Origin: Streptomyces lydicus
GTDB lineage: Bacteria > Actinomycetota > Actinomycetes > Streptomycetales > Streptomycetaceae
DNA: 64,000 nt
Assembly (NCBI RefSeq): GCF_004125265.1
Contig: NZ_RDTE01000003.1
Span: 2,542,001-2,606,000 of the forward strand
Reading direction: 5' to 3'
A model generated the notes under the pieces. It searched no databases and had not been told where the DNA came from. It saw only the letters and a program-made list of their open reading frames with translations. Numbering within the stretch: position 1 is the stretch's first letter; each line of letters starts with the position of its first letter. Below are positions 62,099 to 64,000 of this stretch, piece after piece. The position numbers and the translations under genes were made by a program.

Positions 62099-64000
62099 TC
62101 AAGTGGGTGGGACGGAGGTCTCACTATTTGAGCGCAATGGCGGATGCATGAGCGAATCCGGCCCCGTCAGCCCGCCGTGCCGGACGGGCAGCCCGCTGCC
62201 GGTCAGCACCACCGCCCGGCTCTGGCCCGGCAGGTCCGGCACCGGGTAGTGGGCGTGCGTCAGGGACCGCCGCAGCCGGTGCTCGTCGAGCGGCCCGGAG
62301 AAGGCCATGCCCATGCCGTGCGTGCAGCCCATGGAGCGCAGCGCGAGGACCTGCTCGGGCAGGTCGACGCCGTCGGCGACGGACTGCATGCCCAGGTCTC
62401 CGGCGATCCGCAGCAGCCCTGCGGTGATCTTGTGCAGCCGGGCGGACTCCACCACTCCGTCGACCAGCCCGCGGTCCAGCCGCAGGACGTCGACCGGAAG
62501 CCGGCGCAGCGCGCTGATGGCGGCGTAACCACTGCCGAAGCCGTCGAGGGCGATCCGTACGCCGAGGCGGCGCAGCGCGACCAGCCGGCGCTCCAGGTCG
62601 TCGAGCGGGATGCGGGAGTCGCTGTCGGACAGCTCCAGGACCAGCGCCCGCGAGGGCAGGCCGTGCCGGGTGAGCAGCGACTCGACGCCCTTGGGGGACA
62701 GCGCGTGGTCCAGCAGCCGGCGGGCGGAGAGCCGGACCGCGACCGGGACCGGGTAGCCCGCGCGGTGACGCGCCGCGGCCTGCTCGACGGCCGCCTCCAA
62801 CTGCCACCGGTCCAGCTCCGCGGTGCGCTCGCCGTCGTCGGTGAACCGGCCGCGGTCGCCGACCCGCAGGAATTCGGCGGGGGTGAAGAGGATGCCCTGG
62901 GCGGAGCGCCAGCGGGCGTGTGCCGCGACCGCGGTGACCCGGCCGCCGGCCAGCTCCACCACCGGCTGGTGCAGCAGTGTGAACGCCCCGTCGTGCAGGG
63001 CCGTCCGCAGCTTGGTGGCGAGCTCGGCACGGTGTGCCACCTCGCTCTGCATCTGGGGTGCGTACAGCTCCACCCGCCCCTTGCCGGCCTGCTTGGCGCG
63101 GTACATCGCCAGGTCGGCGTTGCGCAGCAGGCCCGCGGGGCTCACCCCGGGGTCGGCGAAGGCGACGCCGATACTGGCTGCCACCCGGACGTCCCGGCCG
63201 TCGATGCGGTAGGGCTCGGAGAGCTTGATGCGCAGCCGGTCGGCGATCTCGTGGATCCGGAATTCGCGGGCGGCGCGGTCGCGGGTGCCGTCGCCGGTGA
63301 TCAGTGCGGCGAACTCGTCGCCGCCCAGGCGCGCCGCTATGTCCCCGGAGCGCACCGAGTCACCGAGCCGGCGGGCGGCCTGCACCAGCAGTTCGTCACC
63401 GGCCTGATGGCCGATGGTGTCGTTGACCTGCTTGAAGCCGTCGAGGTCGATGTAGAGCACGGCGGTGTCGTGGTCGCTGGCCCGGCGGCCGGTGACGGCC
63501 TGGGTGACGCGTTCGGTGAACAGCGCGCGGTTGGGCAGGTCGGTGAGCGCGTCGTGGGAGGCGTTGTGCTGGAGCTGGGCCTGCAGCCGGACGCGTTCGG
63601 TGACATCGCGGGAGTTGAAGATCAGGCCGCCGTGGTGACGGTTGACCGTGGATTCGACGTTCAGCCAGCCGTCGCCGCCGGAGCGCTGTTCGCCCGCGCG
63701 GAAGCGGCATTCGATACGGGTGGTGGGTTCGTCCTCGGGGGCGGCGGCGAGGAATCTGCGGACCTCGTGCACCACCCGGCCCAGGTCTTCGGGGTGGATC
63801 AGCGAGGCCAGCTCGGAGCCGACCAGTTCCTCGGCGTCGCGGCCGTAGACCCCGGCGGCGGCCGGGCTCACATAGCGCAGCACACCGGTCGGGGCGGCGA
63901 TCATGATGACGTCGCTGGAGCCCTGCACCAGGGAGCGGAAGTGGTTCTCCTTCTGCGCCAGTTCTTGGGTGAGGGTGATGTTGTCGAGCAGCATGATGCC
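62099..64000 (-). CDS. PAS-GGDEF-EAL protein, N-terminus outside window
   Basis: Putative cyclic-di-GMP enzyme; 634 codons are visible and the frame is still open at 64000. A PAS domain comes first (FRSLVQGSSDVIMIAAPTGV and VTERVRLQAQLQHNASHDAL). The GGDEF domain has an intact active site, ARLGGDEFAAL, and an RxxD inhibitory site five residues before it (RSGD). The EAL domain follows. Its signature EAL is replaced by VAAHARW, and the DDFG motif reads ALDGFGSG, so phosphodiesterase activity is doubtful. It is therefore most likely a diguanylate cyclase whose EAL domain binds or senses c-di-GMP. In S. coelicolor a GGDEF/EAL gene also precedes ilvB. Confidence 0.88.
   Translation of the reverse strand, partial: GIMLLDNITLTQELAQKENHFRSLVQGSSDVIMIAAPTGVLRYVSPAAAGVYGRDAEELVGSELASLIHPEDLGRVVHEVRRFLAAAPEDEPTTRIECRFRAGEQRSGGDGWLNVESTVNRHHGGLIFNSRDVTERVRLQAQLQHNASHDALTDLPNRALFTERVTQAVTGRRASDHDTAVLYIDLDGFKQVNDTIGHQAGDELLVQAARRLGDSVRSGDIAARLGGDEFAALITGDGTRDRAAREFRIHEIADRLRIKLSEPYRIDGRDVRVAASIGVAFADPGVSPAGLLRNADLAMYRAKQAGKGRVELYAPQMQSEVAHRAELATKLRTALHDGAFTLLHQPVVELAGGRVTAVAAHARWRSAQGILFTPAEFLRVGDRGRFTDDGERTAELDRWQLEAAVEQAAARHRAGYPVPVAVRLSARRLLDHALSPKGVESLLTRHGLPSRALVLELSDSDSRIPLDDLERRLVALRRLGVRIALDGFGSGYAAISALRRLPVDVLRLDRGLVDGVVESARLHKITAGLLRIAGDLGMQSVADGVDLPEQVLALRSMGCTHGMGMAFSGPLDEHRLRRSLTHAHYPVPDLPGQSRAVVLTGSGLPVRHGGLTGPDSLMHPPLRSNSETSVPPT

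Overview
The window is high-GC (about 70%) actinobacterial DNA that reads throughout as a Streptomyces core chromosome. GTG starts are common, the coding sequences have the very GC-rich third positions of the genus, and the gene order thiD-thiL, ddl-gpsA-plsC, cofC, hupS, leuDC/ndgR, tRNA-Glu/Gln, gltX, conservons, accBE, cimA, ureABC, ilvE, leuB, put/pru, serA, ilvCNB is, as I recall it, that of the S. coelicolor region around SCO5511-SCO5563. I see no phage, plasmid, insertion sequence, CRISPR array or rRNA operon. Both edges cut genes: thiD on the left and a GGDEF/EAL gene on the right.

Layout. 1-6.7 kb: thiamine kinases (thiD, thiL), an Lrp-type effector-domain protein, a DUF3515 lipoprotein, ddl, and the overlapping plsC-gpsA pair facing cofC (cofactor F420). 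6.7-11.2 kb: a small cold-shock-like protein, the lysine-tailed HU protein HupS, leuCD and the divergent IclR regulator NdgR. 11.2-15.6 kb: two truncated gene remnants, a five-gene tRNA array (3 Glu-CTC, 2 Gln-CTG), a HAD hydrolase, gltX and a fumarylacetoacetase-family gene. 15.6-27.0 kb: a small unknown protein and two complete tandem conservons (cvnABCD twice). 27.0-33.9 kb: a DUF4360 secreted protein, accB-accE, a Tat-exported family 8 polysaccharide lyase and a YceI protein. 33.9-40.6 kb: cimA with a candidate isoleucine attenuator, an S28 tripeptidyl aminopeptidase, an MHS transporter, and agmatine deiminase with a TetR regulator. 40.6-45 kb: a two-gene urease (fused UreAB plus UreC) divergent from an NCS1 permease, with three near-identical palindromic operators between them. 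45-53.5 kb: ilvE, leuB, a Tat purple-acid-type phosphatase, a Uma2-family protein, and proline catabolism (pruA, putB). 53.5-64 kb: a PucR-type activator, a TetR regulator with a 38-bp palindrome, a PRC-barrel protein, serA, ilvC, ilvN and ilvB with a leader-peptide attenuator, and a GGDEF/EAL protein with a degenerate EAL motif.

How the genes work together. The unifying theme is branched-chain amino acid synthesis. leuCD, leuB, cimA, ilvE, ilvB, ilvN and ilvC are spread over 54 kb as separate units. They appear to be controlled by different devices: NdgR at leuCD, a leader peptide with Ile-Leu-Val-Leu codons at ilvB, and a previously unremarked (to me) leader with tandem Ile codons plus a T-tract terminator upstream of cimA. 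Around this lie acyl-CoA carboxylase (fatty acid and polyketide precursors), nitrogen salvage (urease, agmatine deiminase, proline oxidation, an NCS1 permease) and glutamate/glutamine tRNA charging. Most transcription units end in clear GC-rich hairpins, and several genes (ndgR, leuB, ddl) look leaderless or nearly so.
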